Notes: generated from the letters alone by a model not told the origin. Positions 1 to 7,026 are shown, counted from the first letter of the stretch. The stretch is 8,134 nt of DNA from an uncultured Bacteroidales bacterium (GCA_902768605.1 CACXLY010000094.1:1-8134), one strand, 5' to 3'. Program-made: numbers and translations.

Positions 1-1
1 G

Positions 2-1291
2 CACTACCTCTCTGAAGTCGCTCTGCAAACGGACGGAAAGGTGGGCTACGTTCAACCCATCGGCGAACGGGCCATACCTGGGCAGACTGTCGATGCGAAC
101 AGCCAGGCTAACTTCGGTGTAGGTGCCTTTCTGCTGGCTGCATGCGAATACTGCAGATACTTGCAGACAGAGAAGCTCACCCTCACCTTTCAAAACGAGA
201 GCGACCGGCAGCGACAAGAGGTGGCTGAAGTGGACATGCAGGCTGTTTGCGGACAGTTGGGCATCAGTCCCGAGGATCCAATCGTGATAGAGAACATGGC
301 CGGGCAGGAGGTTGACTGCCAGAAGACTTATGACGGGAAGCTGTTGCTCTTTGTGTCGGTGCAACCTCACGGAAAAGCCACATTTACTGTCAGCAAAGGC
401 AAGCCGTCAGCCCCCAAGGCATACGTCAGCGGCAAGGTCTACCCTATCCGCAAGGATGACCTTGCATGGGAGAACGACCGCTCGGCCTATCGCATCTATG
501 GCCCTGCGCTGCAGAAGACGGGCGAACGTTCGTTTGGTATTGATATGTGGGTCAAGAACACCCCGGATCTGGTCGTGGAGGAGCGATACATGAAAGACCG
601 CGAAGGGAACATGATGGAAGACTCTCTGCGGAAAGCAGGGCAAAAGGTTGCATTTGCTGATATAGACAGAAGCACCTCGTTCCATTTGGACCACGGCAAC
701 GGCATGGATGCCTATGGCGTGGGGGCCTCGTTAGGGTGTGGGGCACCGGCACTGATGAGCGACGGCCAGCTCGTCTTTCCCTATTGCTACAAGACATGCC
801 AGATACTCGATAACGGTCCGCTGAGATTCACGGCAAAGCTTACATACGGCACCACCGCCGATGGCATCACCGAGCACCGGCTAATCAGTCTGGACCGAGG
901 CTCGCACTTCAACCGCATGACGGTTTGGTACGACGGCATCGAGAAGCCAACGGCTTTAGCCGCTGGAGTCGTCATGCATGGCGACGATGGCCTTGCCTTG
1001 GGAAAGAACTACGTCCGCTATGCCGACCCGACCGACCGTCCGGACTTGCATCAGTCGCAAATCTATGTGGCAACGTTGTTCCCCAATGGCATCAGCAAGA
1101 CCAAGGTGCTGAAGGGCGAACTGAACCACGCGATTGGCATCGTGAACCACTATCAGGGAGCACCTTATACTTACTTCTTCGGATCAGCATGGAGTCTTTA
1201 TGACGTTGGCTCCGAGGCTCAGTGGCAGAATGTTATAGACGAGTTTATGGCTAACCAACGTCAACCCCTTACATATAATATTATAAAATGA
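2..1291 (+). CDS. GH105/GH88-like unsaturated glycuronyl hydrolase C-terminus fused to DUF4861 (5'-truncated)
   Basis: The reading frame is open from base 2, so the gene begins before the window; the GTG at 41 is an internal valine codon, not a start. The first ~55 visible residues (GYVQPIGE, then an alanine-rich GAFLLAACEY helix) match the C-terminal end of the GH105/GH88 (alpha/alpha)6 barrel. These enzymes remove the 4,5-unsaturated uronic acid left by pectin or rhamnogalacturonan lyases. The remaining ~370 residues match DUF4861, with its hallmark WENDR-AYRIYGPAL block (window residues ~156-170), a DHGNGMDAYGVG stretch and DNGPLRFTAKL. DUF4861 has no firm function; a beta-sandwich carbohydrate-related role is likely by association. 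The stop overlaps the next gene's ATG (ATGA), so the two are probably translationally coupled. The catalytic residues and any signal peptide lie outside the window, so periplasmic location is inferred from the family. Confidence 0.85.
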   Translation, partial: HYLSEVALQTDGKVGYVQPIGERAIPGQTVDANSQANFGVGAFLLAACEYCRYLQTEKLTLTFQNESDRQRQEVAEVDMQAVCGQLGISPEDPIVIENMAGQEVDCQKTYDGKLLLFVSVQPHGKATFTVSKGKPSAPKAYVSGKVYPIRKDDLAWENDRSAYRIYGPALQKTGERSFGIDMWVKNTPDLVVEERYMKDREGNMMEDSLRKAGQKVAFADIDRSTSFHLDHGNGMDAYGVGASLGCGAPALMSDGQLVFPYCYKTCQILDNGPLRFTAKLTYGTTADGITEHRLISLDRGSHFNRMTVWYDGIEKPTALAAGVVMHGDDGLALGKNYVRYADPTDRPDLHQSQIYVATLFPNGISKTKVLKGELNHAIGIVNHYQGAPYTYFFGSAWSLYDVGSEAQWQNVIDEFMANQRQPLTYNIIK

Positions 1292-2553
1292 ATAAGAAGC
1301 TTTTCATACTGACGGTAGCCCTCATGCTGCTGTTGCCTCTGCAGGCTGCAAAGAAAGCAAAGCAGGCAGAGCAGACCGACCGTGAATATTGGTGTTCATT
1401 GGCTTACAAGATGGCACAACCTGTCCTTGAGAATATGGCCAAAGGTGAGTTGCAGAAGAACATGAAGACTGAGTTCTCGCCTTCGTTCGACAATCGCGAC
1501 CGCAGCGTGGTCTATATGGAGACATTCGGCCGCCTGATGACAGGCATTGCCCCTTGGCTTACATTGCCCGACGACGAGACAGCCGAAGGCCTGCAACGCA
1601 AGCAGTTAAGAGAGTGGGCATTGGCAGCCTATAGGAATTCTGTTGATCCTGACTCGCCCGACTACTTGTGCTGGGGCAAGTCGGGACAGAATCTGGTGGA
1701 TGCTGCCTATATCGCCGAATCGTTTCTCCGTGCATGGGACGTGCTGTGGGTGCCACTCGACGAGGTGACCAAGCAGCGTTACATCAAGGAGTTCCAGTCG
1801 TTGCGCAAGATTGACCCGCCCTACACCAACTGGCTTCTTTTCTCTTCTACCATCGAGAGTCTGCTGGCGAAGGCCGGTGCGCAGTTCGACGAATACCGCG
1901 TCAACTCTGCTTGCCGCAAAGTGGAGGAATGGTACGTAGGCGACGGTTGGTATGCCGACGGTCCGAACTATGCCTTCGACTACTACTCGAGCTTCGTGTT
2001 CCACCCCATGTATCTCGAGACGCTTCAGGCGATGGTTGACTCAAAGAAAAGTTCGCGCTTGGACTACCAGAAGTACCACGACCGTGCCTTGAAACGTGCA
2101 CAGAAATTCGCCATCATCTTGGAGCGTTTCATTTCTCCCGAAGGCACGTTCCCCGTCTTCGGTCGCTCCATCACTTACCGTTTGGCAGCAATGCAGCCAT
2201 TGGCTCTGATGGCATGGTACGAGAAACTGCCTGACGAACTGACGAACGGGCAGGTACGTGCCGCTTTGACTAAGGTGCTGCACCGAATGTTTGATGTTCA
2301 GGAGAACTTCAACGATGCCGGCTTCCTTACCATTGGATTCTGCGGCTCACAGCCCGACGTGGCCGACTGGTACACAAACAACGGCTCTCTCTACATGACC
2401 TCCATGATGTTCATGCCGTTGGGCTTGCCTGCTGACCATCCTTTCTGGACAGATGCTCCGCAGCCTTGGACACAGGTAAAGGCATGGGGAGGCCAACCTT
2501 TCCCGAAGGACCATCGCTGGGCTGACGACATTCAGACCCGCGACAAGTGGTAA
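1288..2553 (+). CDS. Secreted DUF2264 domain protein
   Basis: This 421-residue protein begins with a Sec-type signal peptide: MNKK, a hydrophobic stretch at ~5-18, and a likely cleavage site near LQA-AKK at ~20. There is no lipobox cysteine, so a soluble periplasmic protein is expected. The rest matches DUF2264: METFGRL at ~77-83, a helix with QNLVDAAYIAESFLRAW at ~134-150, NWLLF at 181-185, and an aromatic GDGWYADGPNYAFDYYSSF segment at ~218-236. The family is predicted to be an (alpha/alpha) barrel and is common in polysaccharide utilisation loci. Some members may have been assigned to a beta-glucuronidase family (GH154), but I recall this with low certainty. The start ATG overlaps the upstream stop (ATGA), tying it to the GH105-DUF4861 gene. 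An uronic-acid-directed glycoside hydrolase role is inferred from context; no catalytic residue can be assigned from sequence alone. Confidence 0.88.
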   Translation: MNKKLFILTVALMLLLPLQAAKKAKQAEQTDREYWCSLAYKMAQPVLENMAKGELQKNMKTEFSPSFDNRDRSVVYMETFGRLMTGIAPWLTLPDDETAEGLQRKQLREWALAAYRNSVDPDSPDYLCWGKSGQNLVDAAYIAESFLRAWDVLWVPLDEVTKQRYIKEFQSLRKIDPPYTNWLLFSSTIESLLAKAGAQFDEYRVNSACRKVEEWYVGDGWYADGPNYAFDYYSSFVFHPMYLETLQAMVDSKKSSRLDYQKYHDRALKRAQKFAIILERFISPEGTFPVFGRSITYRLAAMQPLALMAWYEKLPDELTNGQVRAALTKVLHRMFDVQENFNDAGFLTIGFCGSQPDVADWYTNNGSLYMTSMMFMPLGLPADHPFWTDAPQPWTQVKAWGGQPFPKDHRWADDIQTRDKW

Positions 2554-2581
2554 ACCGGAAAGCCTGGCCTCGCCTGGTTTA
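2551..2581. terminator. Possible shared bidirectional hairpin between convergent genes
   Basis: TAAACC (2551-2556) and GGTTTA (2576-2581) form a perfect 6-bp inverted repeat around a 19-base GC-rich loop with further short pairing. The TAA stop of the DUF2264 gene forms one arm, and the reverse-strand TAA stop of kduI forms the other. The two genes converge with only 25 bases between them, so a shared terminator here is plausible. There is no clear T-tract on either side, so terminator function is weakly supported. Confidence 0.35.
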
Positions 2582-3553
2582 TCTCAAGTCTCCTACCTGA
2601 ATGACATCTTTGTCGTTATAGTTCAGGTTCTCTCCTGCCATACCCCATATAAAGGTATAGTAGTACGTCGCACTTGCGCAATGGATGCTCCACTCGGGCG
2701 ACATGATGGCCTGCTCGTTGTGCAGCCATACCACGCGACTCTCCTGCGGCTCGCCCATGATGTGGCTCACGGTCTGCCCTTCTGGCACATTGAAGTAATA
2801 GTAAGCTTCTACGCGGCGGCCGTGGGTATGAGGCGGCATCGTGTTCCATACGCTACCCTCCTGCAGCTGAGTCAGCCCCATCTGCAACTGGCACGGTCCT
2901 TCCTCGAGCGAGGTGTTGACGATGAGCTGATAGATGGTGCGTTGGTTCGACTCGGCCAGCGTGCCAAGCGGTCCGGTGACGGTCGCCTTCAGGCTCTGTA
3001 TCTTGCCATTCTTGCGTCCGTCGAGCGTTATCCACTGCGTCTTGTAGTGGTGATGTGCTGTGGCTGAGTTCAGATAGAACTTTGCCGGGTTCTTGGCATC
3101 CTTCGAGCGGAAGATGACCTCGCGGTTCGAGTCGATGTCTTTTCCATCTTTGTCCTTGCCCAGCCATCCGCGTCCTACATAGAGCGCCTCGCGATAGCCG
3201 AGGGGATATTCCTGACCATCGACGATGACCGAACCTTCGCCGCCGGTGTTGATGATTCCCAGTTCGCGGTTACGCATGAAATAGTCGGCACGGAGCTGAG
3301 GGTCTGTTTCCAACTTCAGTTCCTTCGTCACCGGCATTGCTCCGCCGAAGATAAAGCGGTCGTACATCGAATAGGTAAGATTGATTTCGTCGGCTGCCAT
3401 CACCTTCTCCATCACGAAACGGTCGCGCAGAGTCTGCGTGTCATAGTGCTTTACGTCATCGGGGTGACAGGCCTTCTGGAAATTCATCGTCTGCTGGGCA
3501 AGGCCAGATGTAAGATTTCCCATAAGCATCAGGATTAAAATTGTTTTCTTCAT
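2579..3553 (-). CDS. kduI: 5-keto-4-deoxyuronate isomerase KduI with a signal peptide
   Basis: KduI (EC 5.3.1.17) converts 5-keto-4-deoxyuronate to 2,5-diketo-3-deoxygluconate in pectin and uronate breakdown. The cupin metal site is intact: [16 protein letters not shown] gives H242, H244 and E249, and H291 follows in [12 protein letters not shown]. The spacing (2, 5, 42) equals that of the zinc ligands of E. coli KduI (H196, H198, E203, H245). The core protein is ~300 residues, near the usual ~278. Unusually, it is preceded by a typical signal sequence (MKK, hydrophobic ILILMLMG, then GLAQQ), so export to the periplasm is predicted. The ATG at 3553 is chosen because it gives a canonical MKK signal peptide and clears the upstream gene. 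An in-frame ATG at 3580 would add 9 polar residues and overlap the permease stop by 8 bases. It is the last gene of the kduD-BRO-permease-kduI run. Confidence 0.93.
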   Translation of the reverse strand: MKKTILILMLMGNLTSGLAQQTMNFQKACHPDDVKHYDTQTLRDRFVMEKVMAADEINLTYSMYDRFIFGGAMPVTKELKLETDPQLRADYFMRNRELGIINTGGEGSVIVDGQEYPLGYREALYVGRGWLGKDKDGKDIDSNREVIFRSKDAKNPAKFYLNSATAHHHYKTQWITLDGRKNGKIQSLKATVTGPLGTLAESNQRTIYQLIVNTSLEEGPCQLQMGLTQLQEGSVWNTMPPHTHGRRVEAYYYFNVPEGQTVSHIMGEPQESRVVWLHNEQAIMSPEWSIHCASATYYYTFIWGMAGENLNYNDKDVIQVGDLR

Positions 3554-3572
3554 TGTCGTTATTGTTATTGTA

Positions 3573-4967
3573 TTATTCATTTATGTCGCTTTTCGCTTCA
3601 TCGGCGACGATACACCGCCGGTTGTAGTACATCATGCCGAGCGTGAATGCCGTCAGCACCGCCACGCCAATCCATTGCAGATTGTTCACGCATTTGTAGA
3701 TGACCCAGCCAAAGAGAGAGGATGCAAAGTCGAGCGAGCCGGCCTCGAAGCCCTCGGGAATCTTGGCGGCATTGTCGCCCGTCTGTTCAAACACGGTATG
3801 GGCAGCCTGCGTAAAGGCCGGAGCCATGTCTGTCACGAAGTACAGTCCGACGACCAATGCTATCAGTCCCACTATGAAGGTCTTCACGACGTTTCCCTTC
3901 GTGTAGGGCAGCACCATCACGAACACATAGAACAGACCTGCGAGCGAGGCTAACGGCAGGAACTGGTTGCCGGGCAGGACGACGGCAATGCCCAGCGTGA
4001 CGGGAATGAGCAGGAGGCTGACGACAAGCGTCGTGGGGTGACCTATCACGAGTGCTGGCGACATGCCGATGTATATCTTCTTTATTTTGAATTTTGAATT
4101 AAATAATTTTGAATTCTTCACCACTTCCTGCGTCTTTTCCGAGATGGGCATCAGGCCGTCGATAAACAATCTTGTGATACGGGGAATGAGTTCCATCACG
4201 GCTCCCATCGTGACACCAAGGAACAGTATCTTCTTGATGTCGAGCTGTGCCAATGCACCAATCAGCGCTCCGACAATGACGCCCAGCACCAGCGGCTCGC
4301 CCAGCACGCCGAACTTCTTCTTCAGTCCCTCGGCATCGATGTCGAGTTTGGAAAAGCCGGGAATCAGGTCAAGCGCTTTGCCTGCAAGCATCGCAAACGG
4401 AGTGAAACTCTGCACGAAAGGTTGCGGAATGGAGATGCCCTCCATGCCCTCGTAATAGCCTTGGAACTTGCTTGCCGTCAGGTCGGCCATCACCAGCGTG
4501 TTGATGTAGCAGACGATTGCGGCGAAATAGCCCCAAGCCAGACTCTCGCCCATGACGAAATAGGCTACGGCTCCGATAAAGGCAAAGTGCCAGTAGTTCC
4601 ATAGGTCGATGTTCACGGTTCGTGTCGTTTTCGTGATAAGCATCAGGAAGTTGACGCCGAGGCAGATGGGGATGATAAGTGCTCCCACGGCTGTGTTGTA
4701 GGCCACGGCTGCAGCGGCAGGCCATCCCATATCGAACACGCCCAGCTGCAAATCGTACAGGCTCGAAATCTCGGAAAGCGGGGCGCCGAAGTTGTTTGTC
4801 AACAAAGCCGTCACGATGCCAAGGCCAACGAAGCCCACGCCCACGTAGAGCCCGGACTTCAACGCCTTTCCGAACTTCATGCCGATGCAGAGACCAATGA
4901 TGGTAAAGAGGATAGGCATCATGACCGACGCCCCAAGACTGATGATATAACTGAACACCTGTTCCAT
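3573..4967 (-). CDS. PTS galactitol-type EIIC (GatC family) permease without EIIA/EIIB partners
   Basis: A 464-residue, very hydrophobic membrane protein with about ten or more apparent transmembrane stretches. It matches the GatC/galactitol EIIC family: [20 protein letters not shown] at the N-terminus, [17 protein letters not shown], the NTLVMAD and [15 protein letters not shown] region, and FGVLGEP near residue 225. EIIC proteins form the membrane channel of sugar phosphotransferase systems. No EIIA, EIIB, EI or HPr gene is nearby, so it may work as a facilitator or secondary transporter. Its place between kduD and kduI suggests import of a deoxy-keto-uronate intermediate rather than galactitol. 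The ATG at 4967 gives the family's usual N-terminus; an upstream in-frame TTG at 4985 lies in an AT-rich repeat and is less likely. An AT-rich repeat is inserted in frame at about residues 284-297. The stop lies 19 bases before the kduI start. Confidence 0.86.
   Translation of the reverse strand: MEQVFSYIISLGASVMMPILFTIIGLCIGMKFGKALKSGLYVGVGFVGLGIVTALLTNNFGAPLSEISSLYDLQLGVFDMGWPAAAAVAYNTAVGALIIPICLGVNFLMLITKTTRTVNIDLWNYWHFAFIGAVAYFVMGESLAWGYFAAIVCYINTLVMADLTASKFQGYYEGMEGISIPQPFVQSFTPFAMLAGKALDLIPGFSKLDIDAEGLKKKFGVLGEPLVLGVIVGALIGALAQLDIKKILFLGVTMGAVMELIPRITRLFIDGLMPISEKTQEVVKNSKLFNSKFKIKKIYIGMSPALVIGHPTTLVVSLLLIPVTLGIAVVLPGNQFLPLASLAGLFYVFVMVLPYTKGNVVKTFIVGLIALVVGLYFVTDMAPAFTQAAHTVFEQTGDNAAKIPEGFEAGSLDFASSLFGWVIYKCVNNLQWIGVAVLTAFTLGMMYYNRRCIVADEAKSDINE
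4084..4115. repeat. AATTTTG heptad repeat in frame inside the EIIC gene
   Basis: On the plus strand, ATTTTG-AATTTTG-AATTAAAT-AATTTTG-AATT runs through coding sequence that is otherwise GC-rich. On the coding (minus) strand it gives a low-complexity Lys/Asn/Ser/Phe stretch ([14 protein letters not shown]), just before the conserved IYIG segment, probably in a cytoplasmic loop. The period and base make-up match the intergenic heptads at 4984-5036 and 5936-6050, which suggests one repeat family. The frame is kept. Confidence 0.6.
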
Positions 4968-4983
4968 CCAGAGTATGAGTTTC

Positions 4984-5036
4984 AAATTAAAAATTAAAAA
5001 ATAAGAGTTTGCTACCGCGCTGAATTATGAATTATT
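4984..5036. repeat. Intergenic AT-rich 7-bp periodic repeat, downstream of the BRO gene
   Basis: This gap holds AAATTAA (4984-4990), AAATTAA (4991-4997) and AAAATAA (4998-5004). After a short non-repetitive stretch come AATTATG (5023-5029) and AATTATT (5030-5036). It lies between the EIIC start and the BRO stop. No promoter with a good TAnnTTTG element was seen here, so the permease is probably read from the kduD promoter or from an unrecognised one. Confidence 0.6.
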
Positions 5037-5044
5037 CTTCAGTT

Positions 5045-5911
5045 TCATTGTTCTTCTCCAGGTATGGGAAGTGTTTCTGCAACAGTACCTTCAATGGACT
5101 TGATGTAGTCGGATGCACGTTTGGAGGATATCACAGTCCGACCAAGTTGACGCTCCAAATCATCGCGGGTATTCTTCGCAATCTGGCCTCCTGCTTGTGC
5201 AGCCTGCCGACTCTCTTTCATTCCTTGCGTCTGGCGCTGACGGGCTATTTCTGTTGTTGCAACTTCTGCAAGGGTATTGAGCGCCAGCTCGACATTCGTC
5301 ATGTTGTCGCGCAAATTCTCTTTCGTCAGTCCCTTGTGTCGTTTGTACTCGCCCGTAGTCATACCACTCCAAGCTTTGGTTAGAACATTGGTGAGGATGG
5401 CAAAGTCCTTCGGCTCATGGATGCCTGAGCGATGCCACTCGTCCGTTAGCTCCTTGCGCATCTCAATGGAGCGTATACGCTCGTTTATCCAACGGTCGCT
5501 GTAGCCTTGATGGCGGTAGTCCTCGACGGCCATCTGAAAGGTCAACTCAGGGTCTATCATTTGGTCTATGCGCTGAGCACCTACTTCTGCCAACCACTTT
5601 TTTACGGGTTCTGCTTTTTTAGATGGAATTGACTGAATAATACGAAAAATGCCTTCAAGGTCAGCGGCTTGGGTTTTACGTCTTTTACCGTCAGGAGCCA
5701 ACATCTCAACAGGGGGACAAATTGTCCCCCACTTGGATTTCAGTTCTGGATCACGTCTAAGCATCTTCTTTATGTAATCACGTGGATTCACAGAATCTGT
5801 CAAGACCTGCACTATATCCGTTACAGAGAAATAGTACTTCTCTTGCTCTGCATCCCATGCGATGCGGACTTTTTTACCCTCAAAGAGTTGTATGGCAAAA
5901 TTATCGTTCAT
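5045..5911 (-). CDS. BRO-N domain protein, DinD/phage antirepressor-like
   Basis: This 288-residue soluble protein has an N-terminal BRO-N-like domain (~5-115): KKVRIAWDAEQEKYYFSVTD, then VNPRDYIKKMLRRDPEL and a GIFRIIQSIPSKKAEPVKKWLAEVG block. The C-terminal half (~165-270) resembles DinD: KGLTKENLRDNMTNVELALNTLAEVATTEIA, followed by a charged helix with Gln and Ala, ending with LPIPGEEQ. BRO-N proteins are typical of phages and mobile DNA and often bind DNA; DinD in E. coli is SOS-induced and inhibits RecA. The function here is unknown. It sits between two kdu-operon genes on the same strand but has no metabolic link to them. Its base composition is lower in GC: 37% in 5581-5640 and 48% in 5641-5700, against 70% in 6121-6180 of kduD. 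AT-rich heptad repeats lie on both sides. Transfer into the operon is inferred. The ATG at 5911 gives a standard BRO-N start. Confidence 0.8.
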   Translation of the reverse strand: MNDNFAIQLFEGKKVRIAWDAEQEKYYFSVTDIVQVLTDSVNPRDYIKKMLRRDPELKSKWGTICPPVEMLAPDGKRRKTQAADLEGIFRIIQSIPSKKAEPVKKWLAEVGAQRIDQMIDPELTFQMAVEDYRHQGYSDRWINERIRSIEMRKELTDEWHRSGIHEPKDFAILTNVLTKAWSGMTTGEYKRHKGLTKENLRDNMTNVELALNTLAEVATTEIARQRQTQGMKESRQAAQAGGQIAKNTRDDLERQLGRTVISSKRASDYIKSIEGTVAETLPIPGEEQ

Positions 5912-5935
5912 TATGTAACAACCAGATAAATTGAC

Positions 5936-6050
5936 AACTATGAACTATGAATTATGAACTATGAATTTGAACTATGTTCCGCGACTACAATCGCGCCTTG
6001 GTGCTAAAGCATCCAAGAATTATGAATTATAAATTGTGAATTATGAATTA
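5936..6050. repeat. Two clusters of AATTATG/AACTATG heptads around a hairpin-bearing spacer
   Basis: Cluster 1 has AACTATG at 5936, 5943, 5957 and 5970, AATTATG at 5950 and a shortened AATTTG at 5964. Cluster 2 (6018-6050) has AATTATG, AATTATA, AATTGTG, AATTATG and AATTA in perfect 7-base phase. The spacer holds two inverted repeats: CGCGA (5980-5984) with TCGCG (5991-5995), and CTTGGTGC (5997-6004) with GCATCCAAG (6009-6017), which has one bulge. The block fills the gap between the kduD stop and the BRO start. No strong promoter was seen. Confidence 0.65.
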
Positions 6051-6051
6051 A

Positions 6052-6852
6052 TCAAGGTTGCTTCCCGATATATGCCAGTATGCCACCATCGACGTAGAGG
6101 ATGTGTCCGTTGACGGCATCCGAGGCGTGCGAGGCCAGGAACACGGCGGGGCCGCCTATTTCCTCGGGGTTGAGCCAACGGCCTGCTGGCGTCTTGGCAC
6201 AGATGAACGAATCGAAGGGATGGCGGCTTCCATCGGGCTGACGTTCGCGAAGCGGTGCCGTCTGCGGCGTAGCAACATACCCCGGGCCGATGCCATTGCA
6301 CTGGATGTTGTATTCGCCGTACTCCGAACAGATGTTGCGCGTCAGCATCTTCAAGCCGCCCTTGGCTGCTGCGTAGGCACTTACCGTCTCGCGCCCAAGC
6401 TCCGACATCATCGAGCAGACGTTGATAATCTTTCCTTCACGGCGCTCCATCATCTCAGGCACGACTGCCGCCGAGCAGATGAATGGTCCCACAAGGTCGA
6501 TGTCGATGACCTGCTGAAACTCCTCGCGCTTCATCTCATGCATGGGGATGCGCTTGATGATGCCGGCATTGTTGACCAAGATGTCAATCTGCCCCACCTC
6601 GGCATGAATCTTCTCGACGAGCTGCTTCACGGCCTGCTCGTCGGTCACGTCGCAGACGTAGCCCTTCACATTCTCGATGCCCGCCTCGTGGTAGCTGTCT
6701 AGACCGCGCTGCATCGCCTCCTCGCTGCGACAGTTGAAGATGATGTTCTTGATGCCAGCCTCTGCAAAAGCCTTTGCAATGCTGAAACCGATGCCGTAAC
6801 AGGCTCCCGTAATCCAGGCATTCTTGCCTTCTAATGAAAAAATGTTTCTCAT
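6052..6852 (-). CDS. kduD: 2-dehydro-3-deoxy-D-gluconate 5-dehydrogenase (SDR family)
   Basis: This 266-residue short-chain dehydrogenase reduces 2,5-diketo-3-deoxygluconate to KDG with NAD(P)H, the step after KduI. The Rossmann motif TGACYGIG is at 15-22, NNAG at 94-97, and the catalytic Ser147, Tyr160 and Lys164 (YAAAK) are in place. The usual structural Asn of the NLxGxF motif is Asp119 here (VIDIDLVGPF). The C-terminus (GRWLNPEEIGGPAVFLAS, then VNGHILYVDGGILAYIGKQP) is close to Bacteroides proteins annotated as gluconate 5-dehydrogenase; the kduI neighbour favours KduD. There is no signal peptide, so it is cytoplasmic. The ATG at 6852 is chosen because it begins right before the Rossmann strand; an in-frame ATG at 6909 would read through the promoter and operator. 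It is probably the first gene of the minus-strand operon. Confidence 0.92.
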   Translation of the reverse strand: MRNIFSLEGKNAWITGACYGIGFSIAKAFAEAGIKNIIFNCRSEEAMQRGLDSYHEAGIENVKGYVCDVTDEQAVKQLVEKIHAEVGQIDILVNNAGIIKRIPMHEMKREEFQQVIDIDLVGPFICSAAVVPEMMERREGKIINVCSMMSELGRETVSAYAAAKGGLKMLTRNICSEYGEYNIQCNGIGPGYVATPQTAPLRERQPDGSRHPFDSFICAKTPAGRWLNPEEIGGPAVFLASHASDAVNGHILYVDGGILAYIGKQP

Positions 6853-6882
6853 GTTGTATATAATATTAAATAATGTATAAAG

Positions 6883-6900
6883 TGTCAATACGTGTTGACA
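6883..6900. promoter_or_regulatory. Candidate operator for the kdu operon (LacI-like palindrome)
   Basis: TGTCAATACGTGTTGACA is an 18-base palindrome with a central CG and only one mismatched pair (6889/6894). It begins within the last bases of the kduD promoter -7 element and continues towards the gene, where a bound repressor would block transcription. A further TGTCAA half-site lies at 6915-6920. Sites with a central CG are typical of LacI-family regulators; no regulator gene is in the window. Confidence 0.5.
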
Positions 6901-6906
6901 AAGATA
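6899..6906 (-). promoter_or_regulatory. -7 element of the kduD promoter
   Basis: On the minus strand this reads TATCTTTG, a full match to the Bacteroidetes -7 consensus TAnnTTTG. It lies ~47 bases upstream of the kduD ATG, leaving an AT-rich leader. No well-placed -33 TTTG was found at the usual 19-21 base spacing; a TTTG lies closer, at 14 bases. This could mean dependence on an activator. Confidence 0.55.
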
Positions 6907-6976
6907 CACAAAAATGTCAACAAACAGAGCAGAAACCGTCGAAAAAACATTTAATACAGGTAAAAGTGACCATTAT

Positions 6977-6993
6977 TAAGGAATTTTTCCTTA
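6977..6993. promoter_or_regulatory. Inverted repeat in the kduD-tcdA divergent region
   Basis: TAAGGAATTTTTCCTTA is a perfect 7-bp inverted repeat with a 3-base centre. It lies 33 bases before the tcdA start and overlaps a weak -7-like TACCTTTA (6992-6999) on the plus strand. It could be an operator of tcdA or chance AT-rich symmetry; nothing else supports either. Confidence 0.3.
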
Positions 6994-7026
6994 CCTTTAT
7001 CCTCAAATTTCAACTTTTACGCTCAA

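Noticed and set aside
41..43. GTG as the start codon of the first gene
   Set aside because: The frame is open to base 2 and the codons before it belong to the same GH105-like domain; the gene is cut by the window edge.
1606..2004. Minus-strand ORF of 132 codons opposite the DUF2264 gene
   Set aside because: Shadow frame of a recognised gene, without a leader, promoter or family resemblance.
4968..4985. TTG start giving six more residues on the permease
   Set aside because: The ATG at 4967 matches the family N-terminus, and the TTG lies at the edge of an AT-rich repeat.
5045..5911. BRO gene as a transposase or part of an IS
   Set aside because: No DDE or HUH motifs and no terminal inverted repeats or target-site duplication were seen; domain content is BRO-N/DinD-like.
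5977..6017. Rho-independent terminator after kduD
   Set aside because: Two short hairpins exist but neither is followed by a T-tract on the minus strand, and the next genes run the same way.
6058..6702. Long plus-strand ORF of 214 codons opposite kduD
   Set aside because: It is the complement of a well-identified SDR gene in GC-rich DNA and its translation resembles no family I recognise.
6853..6909. N-terminal extension of KduD from the ATG at 6909
   Set aside because: It would translate through the promoter and palindrome and adds residues that no SDR enzyme needs before the Rossmann strand.
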